Shown piece after piece: positions 18,138 to 26,466 of a DNA stretch of 64,000 bases (positions are counted from its first letter, which is position 1; the number at the start of each line of letters is the position of its first letter). The notes under the pieces were generated by a model that saw only the letters and a list, made by a program, of their open reading frames with translations, was not told the DNA's origin and made no database searches. The stretch comes from Chryseobacterium sp. G0162 (GTDB taxonomy: Bacteria > Bacteroidota > Bacteroidia > Flavobacteriales > Weeksellaceae), in the NCBI RefSeq assembly GCF_003815715.1, contig NZ_CP033922.1:4760001-4824000 (forward strand). Direction: 5' to 3'. Both the position numbers and the translations under genes were made by a program.

Positions 18138-18713
18138 ATGAAAAATATTTTTTTAATGCTGCTTTCTTTTATCGCGTTTCTGCAAAGCTGCACCAATCAA
18201 AAAAGTGAAATTTCTCAAGCTAAAACCAAAGAACTTATGGGAAAAACAATATATGACTTTAAAGTTGAAAGCCTTGATGGTAAGGAGATCAACTTTGCAG
18301 ATTTCAAAGGAAAGAAAATCCTGATCGTGAATACAGCTTCTGAGTGTGGTTTTACTCCTCAGTATGCAGACCTTGAAAAACTATATGAAGAATATAAGGA
18401 CAAACTGGTAATCGTAGGCTTCCCAGCCAATAATTTTGGCGGACAGGAACCTGGAACCAATGCTGAAATCGGAACATTCTGCCAGAAAAACTATGGTGTG
18501 ACATTTCCTATGGCAGCGAAAGTTTCTGTAAAAGGAGATGATACGGCACCTATCTTTAAATATTTAACAGAACAGGAGTTGAACGGAGTAAAAAATACAG
18601 CTATCCTTTGGAACTTTACCAAATTCCTGGTTGATGAGAATGGAAAGCTGATTGATAGTTTTGTAAGTACTACAAAACCTACAAGTGAGTCAATTACAAA
18701 ATATTTGAAATAA
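18138..18713 (+). CDS. glutathione peroxidase family protein, lipoprotein form
   Basis: A 191-residue thiol peroxidase. The catalytic elements are the peroxidatic Cys in NTASECGFTPQY, Gln in FPANNFGGQEPG, and Trp-Asn in WNFTKFLVDENG. Position 1 of the active site is Cys, not selenocysteine. The N-terminus (FLMLLSFIAFLQSCTNQ) is a lipoprotein signal, so the enzyme should sit on the periplasmic side of a membrane and use thioredoxin-like rather than cytosolic partners (inference). A terminator follows. Confidence 0.93.
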   Translation: MKNIFLMLLSFIAFLQSCTNQKSEISQAKTKELMGKTIYDFKVESLDGKEINFADFKGKKILIVNTASECGFTPQYADLEKLYEEYKDKLVIVGFPANNFGGQEPGTNAEIGTFCQKNYGVTFPMAAKVSVKGDDTAPIFKYLTEQELNGVKNTAILWNFTKFLVDENGKLIDSFVSTTKPTSESITKYLK

Positions 18714-18737
18714 GAAATAAAAAAGTATATTTTTACA

Positions 18738-18764
18738 AAGTGGATGATTACATCCACTTTTTTT
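18738..18764 (+). terminator. terminator after glutathione peroxidase
   Basis: Perfect stem AAGTGGATG / CATCCACTT with a 4-base loop and a T-run. Confidence 0.9.
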
Positions 18765-18786
18765 ATTTTAAAATAAACAATAACTC

Positions 18787-19302
18787 ATGAAAAAAATATT
18801 TTTTGCAGTTTGCATTCTGGCAGCTTTTTTATCAGGATTTGCCTTTAAAGCAGTGACAGAAAAAGAATCTGACGCTCTGAAAAGAGTAACAGGGATAGGT
18901 GGAATCTTTTTTAAATCCAAAGATCCCAAAAAAATGAGAGAATGGTATAAAGAACATTTAGGTTTTGAAGTCAATGAATATGGATCTGTCTTTGAATGGT
19001 ATCAAGGAGCAGATAATTCTAAAAAAGGTTTCAGCCAATGGAGTCCTTTCAGTGAAAAAACAAAATATTTCCAACCTTCAGAAAAAGATTTTATGATTAA
19101 TTATCGGGTTCACGATCTTGAAAAGTTGGTTGAGCAGTTAAAAAAAGAAAACGTAACCATTCTGGACAAAATTGAAGCCTATGATTACGGAAAGTTTGTT
19201 CATATAATGGATATTGAGGGAAATAAAATAGAGCTTTGGGAACCTAATGATACTGAATATGAGAAATTGGGACAAAGCATGGGAAGTAAGACCACAAAAT
19301 AA
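18787..19302 (+). CDS. exported VOC-family (glyoxalase/bleomycin-resistance fold) protein
   Basis: A 171-residue protein with an N-terminal signal or anchor (KKIFFAVCILAAFLSGFAFKA). The rest is a vicinal-oxygen-chelate domain: GIGGIFFKSKDPKKMREWYKEHLGF, FMINYRVHDLEKLVEQL, and the C-terminal metal-ligand strand IMDIEGNKIELWEP. VOC proteins are usually cytoplasmic, so the export signal is unusual. The substrate is unknown. Confidence 0.85.
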   Translation: MKKIFFAVCILAAFLSGFAFKAVTEKESDALKRVTGIGGIFFKSKDPKKMREWYKEHLGFEVNEYGSVFEWYQGADNSKKGFSQWSPFSEKTKYFQPSEKDFMINYRVHDLEKLVEQLKKENVTILDKIEAYDYGKFVHIMDIEGNKIELWEPNDTEYEKLGQSMGSKTTK

Positions 19303-19349
19303 ATTATATTTTGTTCCGAATCTTAAAAAAACAAACTAAATCAAAGTAT

Positions 19350-19414
19350 CTGTGCCAATCTGCGAAAATCTGTGGTTAAATAAAAATTACCACAGATTGC
19401 ACGGATTTACACAG
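19350..19414. repeat. palindromic element of the 'aatctgtgg' type
   Basis: Inverted repeat with a perfect core AATCTGTGGT / ACCACAGATT (19367-19376, 19389-19398) and imperfect outer arms (TGTGCCAATCTGCG / CACGGATTTACACA). Degenerate relatives occur at ~45592-45625 and 48917-48945, so it is a dispersed family. Confidence 0.75.
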
Positions 19415-19435
19415 GTTTTTTAGTATAATATTTTA

Positions 19436-20095
19436 TCATCCATCAATACCCTTTTCCGCAAAACAAAAAATATTACCCAGTTTAATACTGGAGTATCCAT
19501 TACTTTTTATCTTAGAAGAATTAATCATTGCCTTTGCTAGAATATCTGTAGGTAAAGGCTTTTGACTTTCGAATAAGCCTAATTTATTAGCAAATTTTAT
19601 AATCCTGCTGCCCAGAACTTCACCGGTTCTCTCAGAACTTTTTCGCTCCAGCATTCCAGGTTTAAAAATGGTGATTTTATTGAAATGTAATTGTTTTACA
19701 GCTTCTTCCAGCTCACCTTTCATTTTAGAATAGAAAATCTTAGATTTTGGATTGGCTCCATAAGCAGAAACCAGGATATAATCCTCTACATCATTCTCTC
19801 TGGCTGCTTTGGCAAATTCATATTGGTAATCAAAATCTACTTTTTTCTGAGCTTCCTTGCTTCCAGCATCTTTCAAAGTTGTTCCCAGACATGAAAATGC
19901 AACATCTCCTTTCACCATTCCTTTCCATTCTCCAGGATTTTCAAAATTTACAATATGAACTTTTAGCTTTTCATTCTTAATGTCAACCGGTTTTCTTACA
20001 AAAATATCGACTTCTTCAAAAGCCTTGTCATTAAGTAGCTGATTCACCAAGTCTTTTCCTGTAGCGCCTGTGGCACCTATTACTAAAGCTTTCAT
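19436..20095 (-). CDS. NAD(P)H-binding (atypical SDR, NmrA-like) protein
   Basis: A 219-residue Rossmann-fold protein. It begins MKALVIGATGATGKDLVNQL (GATGATG dinucleotide loop), followed by GDVAFSCLGTTLKDAGS and DYILVSAYGANPKSKIFYSKMKGELE (YxxxK-like segment). It resembles the HIM-2/YwnB-like oxidoreductase group. The longer frame to 20248 is rejected because it would translate the 7-bp tandem repeat upstream into FYLLSFIFYLL. No neighbour clarifies the substrate. Confidence 0.85.
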   Translation of the reverse strand: MKALVIGATGATGKDLVNQLLNDKAFEEVDIFVRKPVDIKNEKLKVHIVNFENPGEWKGMVKGDVAFSCLGTTLKDAGSKEAQKKVDFDYQYEFAKAARENDVEDYILVSAYGANPKSKIFYSKMKGELEEAVKQLHFNKITIFKPGMLERKSSERTGEVLGSRIIKFANKLGLFESQKPLPTDILAKAMINSSKIKSNGYSSIKLGNIFCFAEKGIDG

Positions 20096-20148
20096 AACAA
20101 TCGGGTTTGATATAATGGTATTTTCTTTCTTAAATTTACTAAATTTGA

Positions 20149-20204
20149 ATAAAAGATAAAAGATAAAAGATAAAAGATAAAAGATAAAAGATAAAAGATA
20201 AAAG
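20149..20204. repeat. 7-bp tandem repeat (ATAAAAG) x 8
   Basis: Eight perfect copies of ATAAAAG in a row, between divergent genes (minus-strand gene starting at 20095 and plus-strand gene at 20292). Perfect 7-mers of this kind are prone to slippage. Confidence 0.95.
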
Positions 20205-20291
20205 AATATCTTAAACATCTGATTGTATTTTAAAAACTCAATTATCATTAATCATATTACTAATTACCTATTACTCATTACTTATAAATCT

Positions 20292-20645
20292 ATGGATGCC
20301 AACGAAATATTAGACTATTGTCTTACTAAAAAAGCGGTTACAGAAAGTTTTCCATTTGATAATGAAACCCTTGTATTGAAGGTGGATACCAAAATGTTTC
20401 TGTTGATGGGTCTTGAAAGGCAGCCATTGTCGATCAATGTAAAGACAGATCCGGAATGGAGTGCGGAACTTCGGGAGCAATATCCTCAGATTACGGGAGC
20501 ATATCATATGAATAAAATCCATTGGAACTCAGTGTATTTGGATGGGTTAAAAAGAGATTTAATTTTTAAATTAATAGATCATTCTTACGATTTAGTGTTT
20601 AAGTCGCTTACCAAAAAAGTACAGCATACCATTAATAATTCTTAA
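20292..20645 (+). CDS. MmcQ/YjbR family protein
   Basis: A 117-residue soluble protein of the MmcQ/YjbR (CyaY-like fold) family: MDANEILDYCLTKKAVTESFPFD, VLKVDTKMFLLMGLE, PLSINVKTDPEWSAELREQY and the conserved AYHMNKIHWNSVYLDG. The family is described as DNA-binding by fold, but a clear role is not established. The ATG at 20292 is chosen since the upstream extension reads through a dispersed ATTACTCATTACTTATAAAT motif. Confidence 0.9.
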   Translation: MDANEILDYCLTKKAVTESFPFDNETLVLKVDTKMFLLMGLERQPLSINVKTDPEWSAELREQYPQITGAYHMNKIHWNSVYLDGLKRDLIFKLIDHSYDLVFKSLTKKVQHTINNS

Positions 20646-20745
20646 AAATTTTAATTCCTGATGTAAAGTAAAATTGATTCAGGTACGGATTTTGTTATCA
20701 AGTATCTGTGAAATATTAAACTGAAATTAATTAAAATAAGAACAT

Positions 20746-21228
20746 ATGAGAAACTACCTTTTATTATTCATGGCAGCCGGTGCCTTAACATTATCAAGTT
20801 GTAATAAAACAGAGAAAAAAGAGCAGCCAGCTACTCCTGAAAGTACCGAGAGTGTGAAATCAGAAAATCTTAAGATTGAATTTACAGGGACAGAGAAATT
20901 CACAATTAAAAATCCAAAGCTTAAAGTAAGTCTATACGGAGTGAGTGAAGGCCTTCAAGATGCCCCTGCAACATTAATTACCGAACAAGAATTTGAAGGA
21001 AAAACAATTCCTTTTACCATTGAACTATCAGTACCACAGGATGCGGAAAGCAAGATCAATCCAAAACCTACGAATGGAGTAAAATATTATATTGCTACTG
21101 AATGGGATTCTGATGGTAACGGAAAAGCCAACGAAAAAGGAGATATTTTTATTGACCACGATAAAGCGTTTCCTAATGTGAAATTAAATAGTGACACCCA
21201 AAAGATCTACGTAAAGATTTTGAAATAA
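20746..21228 (+). CDS. lipoprotein of unknown function
   Basis: A 160-residue protein with a lipoprotein signal (LLLFMAAGALTLSSCNK) and a charged linker. The beta-rich body includes IEFTGTEKFTIKNPKLKVSLYGVSEG and ends with YYIATEWDSDGNGKANEKGD, a stretch rich in Asp/Asn that resembles a Ca-binding or YbaY-like beta domain. No family is firmly recognised. Confidence 0.7.
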   Translation: MRNYLLLFMAAGALTLSSCNKTEKKEQPATPESTESVKSENLKIEFTGTEKFTIKNPKLKVSLYGVSEGLQDAPATLITEQEFEGKTIPFTIELSVPQDAESKINPKPTNGVKYYIATEWDSDGNGKANEKGDIFIDHDKAFPNVKLNSDTQKIYVKILK

Positions 21229-21237
21229 AAAATTAAA

Positions 21238-21266
21238 AGGCTATTCAGTGATGAATAGCCTTTTTT
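21238..21266. terminator. bidirectional terminator between the lipoprotein gene and ribF
   Basis: Stem AAGGCTATTCA / TGAATAGCCTT with a 4-base loop. It has T-runs on both strands and lies between convergent genes. Confidence 0.9.
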
Positions 21267-21271
21267 GTATC

Positions 21272-22192
21272 TTAAAAATTAAATTCTTCTGTTAGTCGCT
21301 TATCTTCATCAAGCCGTTCAATAAGTTTCTCTAATCCTTCAAACTTGATTTCATCATGAAGAAAGTCTCTGAATCTCACAGTGATCTTTTCATTATAAAT
21401 ATCTTTATCAAAATCAAGGATATATACTTCAACGGTTAGTTTTTCTCCATTGACCGTAGGATTTGTTCCAATGCTCAGCATTCCTTTGTATTGTTGACCT
21501 TTTATTTCCACTTCAACAATATAAGCTCCTTTTTTAGGCAAAAGTTTAATGGATTCCGTATCAATATTGGCCGTTGGATATCCAATAGTTCTTCCAATTT
21601 TTTTTCCATGAACCACCGTTCCGGAAACAGGGTAGGAGTATCCCAACATTTCATTGGCTTCTTTAATATTGCCAGTTAAAAGTGCATTACGAACTTTGGT
21701 TGAACTGATGTTATTCTCATGAATATTAATGGCTTCCATCTGTTCCACTTCAAAATCAAGTTCTTTAGACAGCTTTTGAAGAAGTTCAAAATTTCCGCTT
21801 TTATTTTTTCCGAAAGAATGATCGTATCCTATAATAAGATATTTTACATTAAGTTTATCAATCAAGATCTGACGTACAAATTCTTCTCCGGTAAGATTTC
21901 TGAATTCTTCATCAAATTCCTTCAGAAACAAATTATCAATGCTGTATTTTTCAATACGTTCTTGTTTTTCCTCTATGGTATTCAGAAGTTTTAAATCTTC
22001 ATTGGGATTAAAAACAAATCTCGGATGTGGCCAGAAAGTAAGAATAGCAGTTTCCAGATTGTTTTCTGTTCCTACCTTAATGAGCTCATCAATAATACTT
22101 TTATGTCCAAGATGTACCCCGTCAAACATCCCTAAAGACAATGCTAAAGGCTTTTGAGAGGAATAATCTTTAAAATTCTTGAAAACTTTCAA
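21272..22192 (-). CDS. ribF: bifunctional riboflavin kinase/FAD synthetase
   Basis: A 306-residue cytoplasmic enzyme making FMN and FAD. The N-terminal FAD-synthetase domain shows SLGMFDGVHLGHKSIID, ILTFWPHPRFVF, and SSTKVRNALLTG. The C-terminal riboflavin kinase domain shows GRTIGYPTANID, PKKGAYIVEV, and the terminal DIYNEKITVRFRDFLHDEIKF. The usual family N-terminus (LKVFKNFKDY) corresponds to a TTG codon at 22190-22192. The ATG further up (22240) would translate a -7 promoter box, so TTG is preferred. Confidence 0.93.
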   Translation of the reverse strand: MKVFKNFKDYSSQKPLALSLGMFDGVHLGHKSIIDELIKVGTENNLETAILTFWPHPRFVFNPNEDLKLLNTIEEKQERIEKYSIDNLFLKEFDEEFRNLTGEEFVRQILIDKLNVKYLIIGYDHSFGKNKSGNFELLQKLSKELDFEVEQMEAINIHENNISSTKVRNALLTGNIKEANEMLGYSYPVSGTVVHGKKIGRTIGYPTANIDTESIKLLPKKGAYIVEVEIKGQQYKGMLSIGTNPTVNGEKLTVEVYILDFDKDIYNEKITVRFRDFLHDEIKFEGLEKLIERLDEDKRLTEEFNF

Positions 22193-22212
22193 AACGGAAA
22201 AAATTTGATTTG

Positions 22213-22220
22213 CAAATATA
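22213..22220 (-). promoter_or_regulatory. promoter -7 box for ribF
   Basis: Minus-strand TATATTTG matches TAnnTTTG, 20 bases upstream of the TTG start chosen for ribF. No TTG is found at the -33 distance. Confidence 0.5.
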
Positions 22221-22363
22221 AAGCCTTTAAAATTATTCATAATGATATAATTTAATTATTTGAAATATTATTTATATTTAAATGGTTTTATTATTTTCAT
22301 TGATTTATTCTCATTTAAAATTGCATTATATTGATTGTTTTTGTATTTTAGAAAGAAAATATT

Positions 22364-23158
22364 ATGAATAAAAAACTATTTATTGGTGCAGTTGTTTTAG
22401 GAATTCAAATAAGTGCACAGTGCAATCCTTTGAATTTACCCTATACTGAAGATTTTGAAAGTGTAACAACGCCGGCATTGCCCACTTGTTCTACCATAGA
22501 AAATGCAGGTTCAGGGAATGACTGGACTACCAGACAGAATGCCTTTACCGGTATTGACAGTAAGGCATTAACCTATAAATATCACTCCTCCAATGATGCT
22601 AATGCCTGGTTTTTTACCCCAGGTCTGAATCTTGTAAGTGGAGTAGAATATAAATTGACATTCACCTATTCAGGAAGCGGATTTGATGAAAAGCTAAAAG
22701 TGGCTTACGGAATGAATCCTAATAGCTCTTCAATGACCAATCAACTAGCAGATTATCCGGATATTGCGGATGAAGATATTCATACGGAGACCGTAACATT
22801 TATACCTCAAACTACTGGAGCATATTACATGGGATTTAACTGTTACTCAGATGCTGATCAGTTTTATTTGCAAGTTGATGATATTAGTGTAACGACTTCA
22901 CAGCTAAGTACAGCAGAAGTAACAAATAGGAATAATGCAGTAAAAATATATCCTAATCCATTTACAGAGGTAATCAGTATTAATAAGATTGAAAATGTAC
23001 GATCCATTTCAATTACAGATATTTCTGGAAAATTGATTAAAACTTTTGATAAGCCTTCATCAGAATTATATGTAAAGGAGATTGGCTCCGGAATATACAT
23101 GTTGAAGTTGGAAATGAAAGATGGTTCACAAAAAGTGGTTAAGATTATAAAAAAATAA
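22364..23158 (+). CDS. T9SS-secreted protein with C-terminal type A sorting domain
   Basis: A 264-residue protein. A signal peptide ends ...IQISAQ. A jelly-roll/MAM-like adhesive domain (residues ~20-185: LPYTEDFESVTTPALPTC, WFFTPGLNLVSGVEYKLTF, YYMGFNCYSDADQFYLQVDD) follows. The final ~70 residues are a type A sorting domain: VKIYPNPFTEVISI, ITDISGKLIKTF, GSGIYMLKLEMKDGSQKVVK. It should be exported by Sec, then crossed to the surface by the type IX system. It resembles choice-of-anchor or peptidase-accessory domains; no catalytic motif is visible. Confidence 0.9.
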   Translation: MNKKLFIGAVVLGIQISAQCNPLNLPYTEDFESVTTPALPTCSTIENAGSGNDWTTRQNAFTGIDSKALTYKYHSSNDANAWFFTPGLNLVSGVEYKLTFTYSGSGFDEKLKVAYGMNPNSSSMTNQLADYPDIADEDIHTETVTFIPQTTGAYYMGFNCYSDADQFYLQVDDISVTTSQLSTAEVTNRNNAVKIYPNPFTEVISINKIENVRSISITDISGKLIKTFDKPSSELYVKEIGSGIYMLKLEMKDGSQKVVKIIKK

Positions 23159-23217
23159 GTATTTAATTGATTATCTGAAATAAGCAATTAAATAATAATA
23201 AAAAATATTGATAGGTT

Positions 23218-24845
<1,628 letters not shown>

Positions 24846-24898
24846 TAATTAGACATAAGATTCTTAGACGTGAGATGAGAGACATTCAATATGTCAAA

Positions 24899-24935
24899 AT
24901 CTTTTAATCTTTCAATCTTTTAATCTTTTAATCTA
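24899..24935. repeat. short 'aatcttttaatc' repeats in the atpD-atpC gap
   Basis: TCTTTTAATC-type 9-10-base units recur three to four times in a row, after a gacataagattcttagacgtgagat stretch of the kind found dispersed between genes here. No coding potential. Confidence 0.5.
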
Positions 24936-24942
24936 AATTAAA

Positions 24943-25224
24943 ATGAATATAAAAATTTTAACACCAGAATACGTAGTTTTTGAAGGAGAAGTAAACTCAG
25001 TGTTATTGCCTGGAAAGAATGGTGAATTCCACATCATGAAAAACCACGCAGGAATCGTTTCTTCTTTAGTTGGTGGTAAAGTGAAGCTTTTTACAAACTC
25101 TGTAAATGAAGCTTACGCTAAAAACCTTACCAAGGAAAATGATAAAGATTCTATCTTTTCATATTCTATCAAAAGCGGTGTTGTGGAATTTAATCATAAC
25201 AAAGGAATTATCCTTTGCGAATAA
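24943..25224 (+). CDS. atpC: F1F0 ATP synthase subunit epsilon, short form
   Basis: Only 93 residues: the N-terminal beta-sandwich is present (MNIKILTPEYVVFEGEVNSV, LPGKNGEFHIMKNHAGIVSSL, SIKSGVVEFNHNKGIIL). The C-terminal two-helix inhibitory domain of longer epsilon subunits (about 130-140 residues) is absent. It therefore couples rotor and F1 but probably cannot perform epsilon-type inhibition (inference from family knowledge). It shares the promoter with atpD and ends at a strong terminator. Confidence 0.92.
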   Translation: MNIKILTPEYVVFEGEVNSVLLPGKNGEFHIMKNHAGIVSSLVGGKVKLFTNSVNEAYAKNLTKENDKDSIFSYSIKSGVVEFNHNKGIILCE

Positions 25225-25254
25225 TTAAATGAAAAGCTAAATATATTTTCAAAA

Positions 25255-25283
25255 AAGTGTAACTTTGGTTACACTTTTTTTAT
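25255..25283 (+). terminator. terminator after atpC
   Basis: Stem AAAGTGTAAC / GTTACACTTT with a 4-base loop and a run of T. Confidence 0.9.
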
Positions 25284-25309
25284 TTCATTTCATGTAAAAA
25301 TCTGGTTCT

Positions 25310-26128
25310 ATGAAGAAAAGTATAATCATATTCTTTACAATTTTGGGTATATTCCTCAATGCTCAGAATATTAAAACCAAAAGAGGAATTATCAATTTAG
25401 ATGGAATCCCGGTGGCTAAAATTTCAAATAAGTCCAATGAATACACTTTCATGGACTTAAAGGAAACGCCTTTGTACACTATAAAATTTATTGATAAAAG
25501 TATTGTTGATTCTGTGAGGGACAGTTATATACAAATCAATAGGGTATATAACAGGGATAAAACCATCGAAGTCGACTATTCTTCACCTTCTGCGTTTTCC
25601 GGGGAAGAAAAATCTGCGGTTTATACTTCCGTGAAAGACTTTAAAATTATAGATAATAAAGGCATCAATGTAAAGACCCTGGATGAGTTGTTTTCAAATG
25701 TTCCGAAAAGGAAACTGGACAGTAAGACGAAGGATGCCTATACCATCAGAAAAAAGATCGATAAACTGAATCTTGAAGTAAACAAGGTAGGTGAAATTCT
25801 CAGTAATGGTGTTCCTGTGGGATATTTTACCAATTTACCCGTAAGTTTTGGCTCAGATGATAAAATTATAGATAAAAGCTTTATTGATATTGAGATCTAT
25901 GATGCAAAGAGTAAACTCATCGGGAAATATATTACAACAACAAAACAATTGAAAACGGCTGGCGGAAAGTCTTTTACCCTTTTCAAAGAAATGTCCGGCA
26001 GAGCATCTATTTTAAAATATCCAACCTATAAAGCGCTTGCAGAACGTATGGCGATTATGGATCCGAATTTTATTAAAATTCAGGAAAAAGTATCTGTAGG
26101 ACCTGTTACGAAAGATACCCCTAATTAA
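25310..26128 (+). CDS. exported protein of unknown function
   Basis: A 272-residue protein with a signal peptide (KKSIIIFFTILGIFLNAQ). Two similar segments, GIINLDGIPVAKISNKSNE (~residue 25) and GEILSNGVPVGYFTNLP (~residue 160), suggest an internal duplication of a small beta unit. The rest is mixed alpha/beta and lysine-rich. No family is recognised. It stands alone downstream of the atpC terminator. Confidence 0.7.
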   Translation: MKKSIIIFFTILGIFLNAQNIKTKRGIINLDGIPVAKISNKSNEYTFMDLKETPLYTIKFIDKSIVDSVRDSYIQINRVYNRDKTIEVDYSSPSAFSGEEKSAVYTSVKDFKIIDNKGINVKTLDELFSNVPKRKLDSKTKDAYTIRKKIDKLNLEVNKVGEILSNGVPVGYFTNLPVSFGSDDKIIDKSFIDIEIYDAKSKLIGKYITTTKQLKTAGGKSFTLFKEMSGRASILKYPTYKALAERMAIMDPNFIKIQEKVSVGPVTKDTPN

Positions 26129-26205
26129 GTCTACTGAAAAAAATATTGATAAAAAAAACTTGGAAAAGCTTTTTTAGTTTCATTTTTATCTATTAATATA
26201 TTTTA

Positions 26206-26248
26206 TTCGTGTATTCGCGGCAGAAAATAGATGCTAAGAATACACGAA
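26206..26248. repeat. palindrome in the 26.1-26.5 kb gap
   Basis: Perfect 11-base arms TTCGTGTATTC / GAATACACGAA separated by 21 bases. The 338-base gap 26129-26466 holds this, the element at 26334 and no gene. Confidence 0.75.
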
Positions 26249-26333
26249 TTTTCTTATAAAATATGATATAATAATCAGAGAAGCCGGAATGGCAAAAATT
26301 ATGGATATTTTATTTTTAGCAGATATAAAGCTA

Positions 26334-26401
26334 TTCAATAGAAACGGGCTTTAGCCCGTTTAATTATAAAAGGAGAATTCCATTGGCTTTAGCCAAAACC
26401 T
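26334..26401. repeat. double-hairpin dispersed repeat, copy 1
   Basis: Two hairpins in series: AACGGGCTTTAGCCCGTT (26343-26360) and TTGGCTTTAGCCAA (26383-26396), with matching flanks (ATTCAATAGAAACGGG on the left, CCATTGGCTTTAGCCAAAAC on the right). A second copy is at 45306-45371. Confidence 0.9.
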
Positions 26402-26466
26402 ATTTTTACCCTTGCATTTAGAAAATTCTGCTATTTAGAAAATCCCTGAGAAAAATTGCTGCAATT

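Noticed and set aside
20149..20204. Possible CRISPR-like array
   Set aside because: Units are 7 bp with no spacers, so it is a simple tandem repeat. The array at 45696 is the same kind.
20096..20248. N-terminal extension of the NAD(P)H-binding protein (FYLLSFIFYLL repeats)
   Set aside because: It is the translation of the ATAAAAG tandem repeat; the Rossmann start MKALVIGATG is at 20095.
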